This document shows positions 45,376 to 53,829 of a stretch of 64,000 bases of DNA, in pieces. Both the position numbers and the translations under genes were made by a program. The notes under the pieces are model-generated. The model searched no databases. It was not told the origin of the DNA and was given only the letters and a program-made list of their open reading frames with translations. How positions within the stretch are numbered: position 1 is the first letter of the stretch; each line of letters begins with the position of its first letter. The stretch comes from Pedobacter ghigonis (lineage in GTDB: Bacteria; Bacteroidota; Bacteroidia; Sphingobacteriales; Sphingobacteriaceae): contig NZ_CAESCM010000004.1 in assembly GCF_903166585.1 (NCBI RefSeq), positions 248,001-312,000 on the forward strand. Direction: 5' to 3'.

Positions 45376-46809
45376 ATGAAAAATCCTGATACAAAAATAA
45401 CTGTTCAAACTAAAATTCAATATCCCGCAACTAACACTCTCGATCGAGAAACGAGATGGGTTGCAATTGAATTACCTGCCGAAGATAATTTTGGAGAATT
45501 GGAACTTTGGGCATTTCAGGGAATTATTGTCTCAATAGGATATATGGACGATGAGAAGCAGAGAATTATCGGCAGCGGTGTTATGGTCGCGCCAGGTATT
45601 TGTTTAACGGCAACTCATGTTATGGATGTAATGCGAAATAAAAATGCGCTTGTCTATTCATTTCCATGTAAAAATAGCATGAGGATTTGGCGCCCGCAAG
45701 ATTTTCAGGCAGAGCAAAGAGTAACGGCCGAAATAATGCCTTTTCAACGAGCTACTCCACGTTATATTGATGTGGGTATACTGTCGATTTCGCCCTTTTC
45801 AATATTTAATGATAATAGTGATTATGTTTTTGTTCCTTTGGAAGTTTCGATTCCAAAAATCGGTGAAAGGCTTTGGGCTGCTGGTTATAGAGAGATAGAA
45901 AATGATGGTGTTCCGACACTATCATTTTTTTATACCTCAGGTATTGTAACAGAGCAATATCTTGAAGGAAGAGGAACATTTATAAATGGGCCTTGTGTAG
46001 AAGTGGCTATGGAGACCCTTGGTGGAATGAGTGGTGGACCCGTTTTTAACAATAGGGGGAGAGTAATAGGCATTATATCTTCGAGTTTAGATGGACCAAA
46101 AGGCCCTACATATGTATCAATGATTTGGACTACTCTTATGTCTACTGTTATGGCCCCGTGGCCAGAGAATCTTTGGCCTGCGAACGTTGCGGGGATGCAA
46201 GTTCCGATTGATAATGGTATCAAGCTTTCAGGCTCTGGTAGATTAGATAGTGCAGGTGCATACAAAGTAAAATTTCCGGAACAAGACTCAGAATCAATGC
46301 TTTCGATTTTTATCACTGCTGGTATCGACGTGCCGATTGAAAACTACGATATGGAAGATTTCGCTTACGAAAATTTTGAAGAATACCTAACAGGTGAGGG
46401 CCTCAAATATTTATCAACAGTTGATAAAGATATTTTTGATAGAGCATTGATTCAAACTGAATATACAGAAATTATCAAATTATTCAGTTGTTGCGACGCC
46501 ACCCTGCTGGAGGGGATTGAAGATTTGAACATTCAATCTGTTAAGGTATTGGATGATGGAAACATTGGTGTTGACGCTCTCTATAATCTACGTATTGTAT
46601 TTATGAGACTCAAAATTCCACGCCAGCAATTTGAGGCCCACAAAAATCATATCTGTTCACTCGAAGGTATGCACGATCAAGTAATTGATGAAGATTACGT
46701 ATATTATGATCATTACACAAGACCTTTTTTTCGAGTTAATTTTAGTTATAGTATTGAATCCAGAAAATGTAAGGAAGTAAGATTCCAGGCCCTTACTTTG
46801 AAAATCTAG
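45376..46809 (+). CDS. Trypsin-like serine protease with uncharacterised C-terminal domain
   Basis: This 477-residue protein carries a complete chymotrypsin-type triad: His81 (TATHVMD), Asp132 (YIDVGIL) and Ser219 (GGMSGGPVF), with VIGIISSSLDG after it. No signal peptide is present, so it is likely cytoplasmic. Residues about 280-477 are an acidic domain I do not recognise (ENYDMEDFAYENFEEYL, YVYYDHYTRPFFRVNFSYSI). The gene follows the RES gene by 182 bases on the same strand and is visibly AT-rich. Cytoplasmic trypsin-like proteases recur as effectors or activators in bacterial defence loci, which makes membership of the same system possible. A bystander gene on the island is the alternative. 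Confidence 0.85.
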   Translation: MKNPDTKITVQTKIQYPATNTLDRETRWVAIELPAEDNFGELELWAFQGIIVSIGYMDDEKQRIIGSGVMVAPGICLTATHVMDVMRNKNALVYSFPCKNSMRIWRPQDFQAEQRVTAEIMPFQRATPRYIDVGILSISPFSIFNDNSDYVFVPLEVSIPKIGERLWAAGYREIENDGVPTLSFFYTSGIVTEQYLEGRGTFINGPCVEVAMETLGGMSGGPVFNNRGRVIGIISSSLDGPKGPTYVSMIWTTLMSTVMAPWPENLWPANVAGMQVPIDNGIKLSGSGRLDSAGAYKVKFPEQDSESMLSIFITAGIDVPIENYDMEDFAYENFEEYLTGEGLKYLSTVDKDIFDRALIQTEYTEIIKLFSCCDATLLEGIEDLNIQSVKVLDDGNIGVDALYNLRIVFMRLKIPRQQFEAHKNHICSLEGMHDQVIDEDYVYYDHYTRPFFRVNFSYSIESRKCKEVRFQALTLKI

Positions 46810-47053
46810 TGGTTTTTGTCTTTTAGATTTTAGTGCGCTGTGAAAATGTTATTTTTAATTGGATTGTGAAAGTTGTTGTATTTTAACTCTTCAATCTGCT
46901 TATGGCTGGAGATTTCAGAAGGATTGATCAACCAGTTCAGTAGCGAATTGACCAGCAAATAAAAACAAGATGAAGTTTTGAAAATATTGATAATCAATAT
47001 TTCCAGCTGGTTAATTTTCACCGAAATATACTGACTCCCAATTCCGAAACGAC

Positions 47054-47311
47054 ATGGTCACCCCAAGCGAAATCTCTAGCAACTCTAAAGAAATAACTTG
47101 GTGTACCCTCGATAAGCTGAATAGTATTGATCTACAGAGATAATTAGATCATGGATCTGTTGCAGAAATTTTTGAAAATTATGCTATGTTGGACATCCTA
47201 GATAAAATGCATCTCATCAAGCCTTATCCCTCCGTCCAAGGTGGACTTCTTTACAAGAGAAATTTCTTTGGAATTACTCTCTGGATTCTCAAAAATACTG
47301 GTGTTGAATAA
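47054..47311 (+). pseudogene. Small unrecognised gene interrupted by one in-frame stop
   Basis: An ATG at 47054 opens an 85-codon frame broken by TAA at 47141. After the stop it continues as VAEIFENYAMLDILDKMHL and YKRNFFGITLWILKNTG, well-formed protein sequence in the same frame. I do not recognise the family. The region 46810-47053 upstream has no convincing gene; a 63-codon reverse frame there (46830-47021) looks spurious. Decay beside a tRNA gene fits the edge of a mobile island. Confidence 0.4.
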
Positions 47312-47328
47312 AAACGATTAATTTAGAT

Positions 47329-47526
47329 ATGAACTTTATAGAAAGAAAGATTTCTGTTAAACGGGCAATTTCTATTTTGGCTAAGAATGGTGTCGCTGTT
47401 GACGATAGGGAAACAGACGTTATCTTGGAGTTTCTTTATTTGGTGGCAAAGAATTATAACAAAATAGAAGATGTGCAAAACGCTCAAAACCCTAAGAAGA
47501 AGTCGAACCTGTTAAAATCGACTTAA
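47329..47526 (+). CDS. Small hypothetical protein, typical of Bacteroidota mobile elements
   Basis: This 65-residue protein (MNFIERKISVKRAISILAKN) has two amphipathic helices (VKRAISILAKNGVAVDDRET, DVILEFLYLVAKNYNKIED) and a basic tail. Short proteins of this style (..A..IL.K.G..V...E...I..FLY..A) are common near plasmid and island genes in this phylum, without known function. It starts 17 bases after the decayed gene upstream, after an AT-rich start region. The 150 bases that follow hold no gene. Confidence 0.55.
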   Translation: MNFIERKISVKRAISILAKNGVAVDDRETDVILEFLYLVAKNYNKIEDVQNAQNPKKKSNLLKST

Positions 47527-47645
47527 GTATATTCTTATAGCTACTTTTTAGACCATTTTGGATAAAAGTCTAAGAAGTTTTTTAGTGATTGTCGAACAGG
47601 ATTTGGCCAAGTTGTAACAGTTTGGGCCACAGATTTTTATTGGCA

Positions 47646-47681
47646 TAAAAAAAGGAAACAACCTGTATGTGTTGTTTCCTT
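47646..47681 (-). terminator. Terminator of the tRNA-Arg gene
   Basis: On the reverse strand AAGGAAACAAC and GTTGTTTCCTT arms (47671-47681, 47652-47662) enclose eight bases and are followed by a T-run. It begins 4 bases after the tRNA 3' end. Confidence 0.85.
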
Positions 47682-47684
47682 ATG

Positions 47685-47756
47685 TAGCCCCGAGCAGAAT
47701 CGAACTGCTATCTAAAGTTTAGGAAACTTCTATTCTATCCGTTGAACTACGGGGCC
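47685..47756 (-). tRNA. tRNA-Arg (anticodon CCT)
   Basis: The reverse strand folds as a 72-base tRNA. The acceptor stem GGCCCCG pairs with CGGGGCT (first pair G-U), with discriminator A. The anticodon arm is GAAGT-TTCCTAA-ACTTT with CCT in the loop. The T-arm is AGCAG-TTCGATT-CTGCT. CCA is not encoded. Its 3' end faces the island at 41.9-47.6 kb, the usual orientation for integration at a tRNA 3' end. Confidence 0.92.
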
Positions 47757-47987
47757 ATTTAAACAGCGGCAAATATAATAAAAGTTTTGATGCAGCGAAG
47801 CCCATTACAAGAAGCATTTAATGAAATAAAATTGTTTATAAAGAAACAACGGCTATTCTTCTAGTTAGGCAAAACAAACTCATTTTAACAGAAACATCTT
47901 TTAGATCAGTTAATTAAAAAACTGTACTACTCACCATAATAAATCTTTTGAATAGCCTCATCTTTGCCTTATCAATTTATAAATAAC

Positions 47988-48710
47988 ATGAAATTAGCAA
48001 ATAATAAAATTCTGATTACAGGTGGCGCAACAGGCATTGGCCTGGGATTGGCCGAAAGATATATACAAGAAAACAATACGGTAATTATCTGTGGCCGGCG
48101 CGAATCGGCTTTGCAGGATGCAGCAGCAAAATTACCTTCGGTAATTACCAAAACATGCGATCTATCGCATGAAGCAGGCAGGATTGAGTTGTACAACTGG
48201 ATCGCAGAAAACCACGGAGATTTAAATGTATTGATAAACAATGCAGGCATCCAGAACTGGATGAACATTGGAGATGACGATTTTTATGAAAAAGCAAATG
48301 ATGAAATTACTACCAATGTTTTGGCACCTATTCATTTAACCAAACTGTTTACCCAATTAGATGCGCTCGATACCATTATCAATGTTACTTCTGGCCTAGC
48401 ATTCGTTCCACTTTCTTCAGTACCTGTTTATTGCGGAACCAAAGCTTTTATGCGTTCTTTTACCCTTTCCTTGCGCCACAGCTTAAAAGACTCGAAAATA
48501 GAAGTGATTGAAATGATTCCGCCTGCTTTAAATACTGATTTAGGTGGTAAAGGCATCCATGATGCACATCCTGCAGTGAGGGATTTTGTTGAGTCGGTAT
48601 TTGAACAGATGAAAGCAGGAAAAACCGAATTAACTTTTGGCACAAGTGGGGATAGGGCAAATGCAAATAACGATACTATAAGCGAGTATTTTAACCGCAT
48701 GAATCCATAA
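47988..48710 (+). CDS. Short-chain dehydrogenase/reductase
   Basis: The ATG at 47988 (MKLANNKILITGG) is preferred to the TTG at 47964. The Rossmann glycine motif TGGATGIG (residues 11-18), NNAG (84-87), catalytic Ser135 (NVTSG) and Tyr148-x3-Lys152 (YCGTK) are all present, so the enzyme should be an active NAD(P)-dependent oxidoreductase. At 240 residues it matches the classical SDR type. The fold resembles DltE-like members, but the substrate is unknown. It converges on metG with a shared terminator between them. Confidence 0.9.
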   Translation: MKLANNKILITGGATGIGLGLAERYIQENNTVIICGRRESALQDAAAKLPSVITKTCDLSHEAGRIELYNWIAENHGDLNVLINNAGIQNWMNIGDDDFYEKANDEITTNVLAPIHLTKLFTQLDALDTIINVTSGLAFVPLSSVPVYCGTKAFMRSFTLSLRHSLKDSKIEVIEMIPPALNTDLGGKGIHDAHPAVRDFVESVFEQMKAGKTELTFGTSGDRANANNDTISEYFNRMNP

Positions 48711-48732
48711 TTCAGGTTTGATATTCAAACAA

Positions 48733-48767
48733 AAAGCCATTTGATCGACTTTGGATCAAATGGCTTT
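48733..48767. terminator. Terminator between the convergent SDR and metG genes
   Basis: AAAGCCATTTGATC (48733-48746) pairs with GATCAAATGGCTTT (48754-48767). A-rich and T-rich flanks allow use in both directions. Confidence 0.8.
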
Positions 48768-48784
48768 GGTATTTAAAAGTAGGA

Positions 48785-50893
48785 TTATCTGATTACGCTA
48801 CCTTCCTGAAACTTCTCAGCTGGAACTACGAAAGTCAGTTTACCTTCGGCATTTTCGGCCATTAAGATCATACCCTGCGATAAAATCCCTTTAATTTCAC
48901 GTGGTGCCAGGTTAACAATCATGCTCACCTGCTTACCAATAATATCTTCAGGTTTATAATATTCAGCTATGCCCGAAACTACCGTACGTTCATCAATACC
49001 GGTATTAACGGTCAGCTTTAACAGTTTTTTGGTTTTTTCTACCTTTTCGGCAGCTATAATAGTGGCTACACGGATATCCATAGCCGAGAAATCATCAAAC
49101 TGGATATTCTCTTTAGCTGGCACTGCAACAGCCGTAGCCGCAGCATTGCTGGCTTTGCTCTGGTTTAATTTCTCGATCTGGAAATCGATAGCCGCATCTT
49201 CTATTTTATCGAACAATAGAATCGCCTCGCCAATTTCATGACCACGCTTAAGCAGATTAACCGATCCGGCATCCTCCCAATCGTGACCACCGTTTTTAAG
49301 CATGTTCATTAGCTTTTCAGCTGTGAAAGGCAAGAATGGTTCGATTAAAATCTGGATATTGGCTGCAATCTGCAAAGCAATATTCAGGATCGTTCTTACA
49401 CGGTCTTCGTCGGTTTTAATTAGTTTCCAGGGCTCGGTTTCGGCCAGGTATTTATTACCCAAACGGGCTACGTTCATTACTTCGGTTAAGGCTTCCCTGA
49501 AACGGTAATTTTCGATAGAAGCCGATATTTTAGCCGGATAGCCCGCCAGTTCATCAATAACCGCCTGATCTACCGCTGTAATTTCCATACAGGTAGGCAC
49601 CGAGCCTCCAAAATACTTATGGGTGAGTACTACTACACGGTTTACAAAGTTACCCAGTATGGCTACCAGTTCGTTGTTGTTTCTGGCCTGAAAATCTTTC
49701 CAGGTAAAATCGTTATCCTTGGTTTCGGGTGCAGTAGCGGTTAATACATAACGCAAAACATCCTGCTGCCCTTCAAACTCTCTTAAATATTCGTTTAACC
49801 ATACCGCCCAGTTTTTGGAGGTCGATATTTTTTGGCCTTCGAGGTTTAAAAACTCGTTAGCAGGTACATTATCTGCCAGTGTATATTCACCATGGGCCAT
49901 TAACATTGCAGGGAAAATAATACAGTGGAAAACGATATTATCTTTACCGATAAAGTGTACCAGTTTGGTTTCATCACTTTTCCAGTATTCTTCCCAGCCG
50001 CATTTATCGCTTTCGTAGCTGCTGATATAGTACTCTTCTGCTTTAGGGTTCCAAACATCCAGTTTGGCATAGTTACAAAGCTCTTTAGTGGCCGAAATAT
50101 AACCTATCGGGGCATCGAACCATACATAAAGCACTTTGCCTTCAGCATCGCGTAGTGGAACGCGTACGCCCCATTCTAAATCGCGGGTCATGGCTCTCGG
50201 CTGTAAGCCAGCATTTAACCAGCTTTGGCATTGTCCGTAAACATTTGGCCGCCATTCTTTATGGCTTTCTATATACGTTCTTAAACGTTCCTCGTACTGA
50301 TCTAGTGGCAGAAACCAGTTTTTGGTTTCCTTTAAAATGGGTTTATCGCCCGAAAGGGTCGATTTAGGATTAATTAAATCGGTAGCATTAAGCGTAGAAC
50401 CACAATTTTCGCACTGATCGCCATAAGCATTCTCGTTACCGCATTTAGGGCAGGTACCGGTAATGTAACGGTCGGCCAGAAACTGCTTTGCTGTAGCATC
50501 GTAATATTGCTCGGTAATTTCTTCAGTAAACACGCCTTTTTTATAAAGGGTTTCGAAGAAATCGGCCGCAGTTTGATGGTGCGTAAGTGATGAAGTACGG
50601 TGGTAAATATCGAAAGAAACACCAAACTCCTTAAAAGAATCACCAATAATTTTATGGTACTTATCAACTACTTCCTGAGGCGTAATACCTTCTCTTTTGG
50701 CCTTTAAAGTAATGGGTACGCCGTTTTCGTCAGATCCACAAATGAACTTTACATCGCGCTTATTCGACCGCAGGTAACGGGCATAAATATCGGCAGGAAT
50801 GTAAACACCGGCAAGGTGCCCAATATGAACCGGTCCATTGGTGTATGGAAGTGCCGCGGTTACGGTATATCTTTTTATTTTACTATTATCCAA
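48785..50893 (-). CDS. metG: Methionyl-tRNA synthetase with C-terminal tRNA-binding domain
   Basis: Charges tRNA-Met with methionine in the cytoplasm. The class I HIGH motif is in [13 protein letters not shown] near residue 20 of the chosen start, the zinc knuckle is [18 protein letters not shown], and the KMSKS equivalent reads [11 protein letters not shown] Trbp111-like domain ([17 protein letters not shown]) occupies the last 110 residues. I place the start at a TTG at 50893 ([13 protein letters not shown] when initiated), since no in-frame ATG lies near the catalytic domain. A start further upstream would overlap the divergent gene at 50934 and add non-conserved sequence. Confidence 0.95.
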   Translation of the reverse strand: MDNSKIKRYTVTAALPYTNGPVHIGHLAGVYIPADIYARYLRSNKRDVKFICGSDENGVPITLKAKREGITPQEVVDKYHKIIGDSFKEFGVSFDIYHRTSSLTHHQTAADFFETLYKKGVFTEEITEQYYDATAKQFLADRYITGTCPKCGNENAYGDQCENCGSTLNATDLINPKSTLSGDKPILKETKNWFLPLDQYEERLRTYIESHKEWRPNVYGQCQSWLNAGLQPRAMTRDLEWGVRVPLRDAEGKVLYVWFDAPIGYISATKELCNYAKLDVWNPKAEEYYISSYESDKCGWEEYWKSDETKLVHFIGKDNIVFHCIIFPAMLMAHGEYTLADNVPANEFLNLEGQKISTSKNWAVWLNEYLREFEGQQDVLRYVLTATAPETKDNDFTWKDFQARNNNELVAILGNFVNRVVVLTHKYFGGSVPTCMEITAVDQAVIDELAGYPAKISASIENYRFREALTEVMNVARLGNKYLAETEPWKLIKTDEDRVRTILNIALQIAANIQILIEPFLPFTAEKLMNMLKNGGHDWEDAGSVNLLKRGHEIGEAILLFDKIEDAAIDFQIEKLNQSKASNAAATAVAVPAKENIQFDDFSAMDIRVATIIAAEKVEKTKKLLKLTVNTGIDERTVVSGIAEYYKPEDIIGKQVSMIVNLAPREIKGILSQGMILMAENAEGKLTFVVPAEKFQEGSVIR

Positions 50894-50933
50894 AACAATT
50901 TTTATTAATTTGGCAAAGATAAGTGTTTTGAAG

Positions 50934-51833
50934 ATGATTAAGCAGCCCCCGTATTTAAAAAAAGGAGATAAGATTGCCCTGGTTTGTCCGGCAAAGAAAT
51001 TACCCAAACCAATTGACCATGCCATAGCGCTTTTAGAAAGCTGGGGACTGGAAGTTATTTTGGGCGATAGCGTATATGCCAGTCACCACCAGTTTGCCGG
51101 TACCGACAAATTAAGGGCTAAAGATGTTCAGCGTTTTTTAGACGATCCATCCATCAAAGCCATTATTGCAGGCCGTGGTGGTTACGGTACCATCCGGATT
51201 ATTGATGAACTTGATTTTAGCATTTTTAATCAGCACCCGAAATGGGTAGTTGGTTTTAGCGACATTACGGTACTGCTTTCTCACCTGATTGCCCAAAGCA
51301 ATACGCAATGTATCCACGCACAAATGCCTTATACTTTTGACGAATCGACAGAAGCGGCACTGCTTGCTTTGCAAAATTCTTTATTTGGCGTGAAACAGCA
51401 TTATACCTACCAAAGCACCTTTAAAAATAGGGCTGGTGTAGCCGATGGTGTATTAATTGGTGGTAATTTAACTTTACTGGCCATGATGCAGGGTTCGGTT
51501 TCAGAAATGGATTACGATGGCAAAATCCTTTTTCTGGAAGATATAGGCGAACACGAATACAGTATCGACCGGATGTTGCGCATGCTGAAAAGGGCAGGTA
51601 AACTGCAGAACCTGAAAGGTTTGATTGTCGGGGCCTTTAACGAAATTGCTGAAGAAAAGATCTCGTTCGGGCAAACTGCCGATGAGGTAATCTGGGATAT
51701 TGTAAAGGAATACGATTATCCGGTTTGCTTTAATTTCCCAACGGGACACATTAACAATAACCTCAGCATGGTTTTAGGGGCAGAGTTAGCATTAGAAGTA
51801 GAAACAAACAACGTTCAATTTACATATTTATAA
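50934..51833 (+). CDS. ldcA: Peptidoglycan LD-carboxypeptidase (S66 family)
   Basis: Removes the terminal D-alanine from tetrapeptides during cell-wall recycling, acting in the cytoplasm. The start is ATG 50934 ([20 protein letters not shown]); the GTG at 50838 would run into metG. S66 signatures are [12 protein letters not shown], the nucleophile Ser109 in [27 protein letters not shown] and the late His in FPTGHINNN. Length 300 is normal. It is divergent from metG with only 40 bases between the starts, and the next gene follows after 1 base. Confidence 0.93.
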   Translation: MIKQPPYLKKGDKIALVCPAKKLPKPIDHAIALLESWGLEVILGDSVYASHHQFAGTDKLRAKDVQRFLDDPSIKAIIAGRGGYGTIRIIDELDFSIFNQHPKWVVGFSDITVLLSHLIAQSNTQCIHAQMPYTFDESTEAALLALQNSLFGVKQHYTYQSTFKNRAGVADGVLIGGNLTLLAMMQGSVSEMDYDGKILFLEDIGEHEYSIDRMLRMLKRAGKLQNLKGLIVGAFNEIAEEKISFGQTADEVIWDIVKEYDYPVCFNFPTGHINNNLSMVLGAELALEVETNNVQFTYL

Positions 51834-51834
51834 G

Positions 51835-52242
51835 ATGGCTATTTTAGACAATTTAGGGAAGTACAGAAACACAGGAATTTTACTTTTACGCCTTGGCATT
51901 GGGGTGATGTTTATTATACATGGCTTTCCGAAACTGGCCGGCGGTCCCGATGGCTGGACAGGCTTAGGTGGCAGCATGAAGGTTATCGGTATTAATTTCT
52001 TACCTATATTCTGGGGATTTATGGCTGCTGCTACCGAAACTTTTGGTGGTTTTCTATTAATCGTAGGCCTGTTTTATCGTCCTGCCTGTATTTTATTGGT
52101 ATTTACGATGATTATAGCCGCTCTGGTTCACTTTGGTAAAGGCGACGGACTGGCGGGCGCGAGCCATGCCATCGAATTGGGCATTGTATTTTTCAGTCTG
52201 ATTTTTATTGGCCCTGGAAAGTATAGCGTAGATAAGAAATAG
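51835..52242 (+). CDS. DoxX-family membrane protein
   Basis: This 135-residue protein has four predicted membrane segments (about 16-35, 58-80, 82-100 and 108-128), with GILLLRLGIGVMFIIHGFPKLAGG and FGGFLLIVGLFYRPACILLV typical of DoxX (PF07681). It starts 1 base after the LD-carboxypeptidase stop, so the two are translated from one mRNA. Family members have been linked to redox and membrane stress; the specific role here is unknown. Confidence 0.9.
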   Translation: MAILDNLGKYRNTGILLLRLGIGVMFIIHGFPKLAGGPDGWTGLGGSMKVIGINFLPIFWGFMAAATETFGGFLLIVGLFYRPACILLVFTMIIAALVHFGKGDGLAGASHAIELGIVFFSLIFIGPGKYSVDKK

Positions 52243-52268
52243 TTGGGGTATAGCCCAACATGGATCAT

Positions 52269-52307
52269 AAAAAAGGGTTCGGAGGTCAATCTCCGAACCC
52301 TTTTTTT
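52269..52307. terminator. Strong bidirectional terminator
   Basis: A 16-bp perfect stem (left arm starting A6-GGGTTCGG, 52269-52284; right arm 52291-52306) around GTCAAT ends in a T-run. It separates the DoxX gene from the convergent susD gene. Confidence 0.92.
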
Positions 52308-52321
52308 ATAAGGATATTAGC

Positions 52322-53812
52322 TTAAAATGTGTTTACCAAAGGGTTAGTGTTTAACTCGCCTATTGGAATAGGGAAAGTATAACGCTGATCGGTAATGGGA
52401 ATAGAAGTACCTGCTCCAAATGATGGAAGTGGTGCAGCTTTCCGGGCTAAATCATTATACCTGAAACCTTCTGCCAAAAGCTCTATTCTTCTTTCTTTTA
52501 AAATTGCTGCTTCCAAAGCGGCCGGTGTAATTAATACGCCATATACAAAACCGGCATCAGAACGCGTACGAACGGCCTGCAATAAGGCTTTCGAACGGAT
52601 CAGGTTACCTCCTGGTGCTAATGCTTCCGCTTCGGCAACATTTAACAATACTTCGGCATAGCGGATAATCGGCACAAAATCAATAAATGGCGATACCGCA
52701 CCATATTTAATCGGGTAAGAATGCAATACACCTGAAATGGTTGCATCTTGCGTTAAAAGTGATTTTCTGGCATCAGAGGTTGGCCATACCGGATCTGCAT
52801 AAATACCTGCACCCGTTTTGTTTAAAGAAAACTCCAGGTTTCCGTTTCCAGCCCAGCTGTAGTAATAACCAAGTTGATTTTGTGTACCTGGAGCATTGGT
52901 ATCGGCCATCGGGAACGAGAATATCGATTCGGAAGTAGTAAACGGTGCCTGAAAAACACTTACAACACTTGGTTGCAAGGCATGGGCTGTTCTTGCCGAA
53001 TTGGTAAATGGTGCAATTTGCGGAACCAGTTTATTGCCTTCCTCCAACACTTTGGCATAGTTACCCATAGCTAAATACACACGGGTTTTTAGGGCAATAG
53101 CACTGTTTTTATGGGCACGTGTAGTACGCAATAAAGGGGTGCTGTAGGTATCAGGTAAACCCGCCTCAGCTTCGTCAAGATCTTTAATAATTTGTGCGTA
53201 AATGGCAGCAACTGTACTGCTTTTAAGTGCATTATTAGCCAAAGATGTTTCGGGTGTTAAACGAAGCGGCAATCCTCTCGATGCACCATTATCAGCGATG
53301 TAAGGCTTTGCAAAAATTTGTATCAGCGCAAAATAGTTTAAGGCCCGGACAAATTTAGCCTCGCCAGCATAGTTTGCGTTAATAGCAGGTGTTAAAACCG
53401 TACTGTTTTTAGCCAGTCCATCCAGAAACAGGTTTGCCCTGTTAATGGTTAAATAAGCCTGCGAAAAGAAACTCGCCACATAGGTATTGGTTGAGTTATT
53501 GGTACCCTGATAAACATCGTAACCCGTAACACCATTACCGGTTCTGTTTACAAATTCTTCTGCCCTGATGTCATTATAGATCAGATAACGGCCACCAAAC
53601 AATGAACCTGATTTGGATGATACATACAAACCGTTTACCTGTCCTAAAATTCGGGTAGGGTTTGCAAATGCTTCCTGATCGGGAAGGGTAAGTTCCGGAG
53701 TCTTTTCTAAAAATTCTTTCTTGCAGGAAGAAATACTTCCAACTAGGGGAATTGCAAGTATAGCTGCTGTAGCCAACTTCAATTTATATGTTTTGATATG
53801 AAATAATTTCAT
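52322..53812 (-). CDS. RagB/SusD-family surface lipoprotein
   Basis: This 496-residue protein is encoded 17 bases after the SusC at 53830-56997. The signal is followed by lipobox GSISSC and KKEFLEKTPELTLPDQEAF. SusD blocks are AKFVRALNYFALIQIFAKPY, VAEAEALAPGGNLIRSKALLQAVRTRSD and ERRIELLAEGFRYNDLARKA. It closes a two-gene operon: no enzyme or regulator is attached, so the ligand cannot be guessed. Confidence 0.94.
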   Translation of the reverse strand: MKLFHIKTYKLKLATAAILAIPLVGSISSCKKEFLEKTPELTLPDQEAFANPTRILGQVNGLYVSSKSGSLFGGRYLIYNDIRAEEFVNRTGNGVTGYDVYQGTNNSTNTYVASFFSQAYLTINRANLFLDGLAKNSTVLTPAINANYAGEAKFVRALNYFALIQIFAKPYIADNGASRGLPLRLTPETSLANNALKSSTVAAIYAQIIKDLDEAEAGLPDTYSTPLLRTTRAHKNSAIALKTRVYLAMGNYAKVLEEGNKLVPQIAPFTNSARTAHALQPSVVSVFQAPFTTSESIFSFPMADTNAPGTQNQLGYYYSWAGNGNLEFSLNKTGAGIYADPVWPTSDARKSLLTQDATISGVLHSYPIKYGAVSPFIDFVPIIRYAEVLLNVAEAEALAPGGNLIRSKALLQAVRTRSDAGFVYGVLITPAALEAAILKERRIELLAEGFRYNDLARKAAPLPSFGAGTSIPITDQRYTFPIPIGELNTNPLVNTF

Positions 53813-53829
53813 GGATATGCTGATTAATA

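Noticed and set aside
46830..47021. 63-codon reverse frame between the protease and the decayed gene
   Set aside because: The composition is AT-driven with no motif and no partner; it may cover remnant sequence but is not supportable as a gene.
46810..47053. Insertion-sequence (transposase) remnant
   Set aside because: Some words looked transposase-like on a first read, but no frame of useful length, terminal inverted repeats or target duplication could be found.
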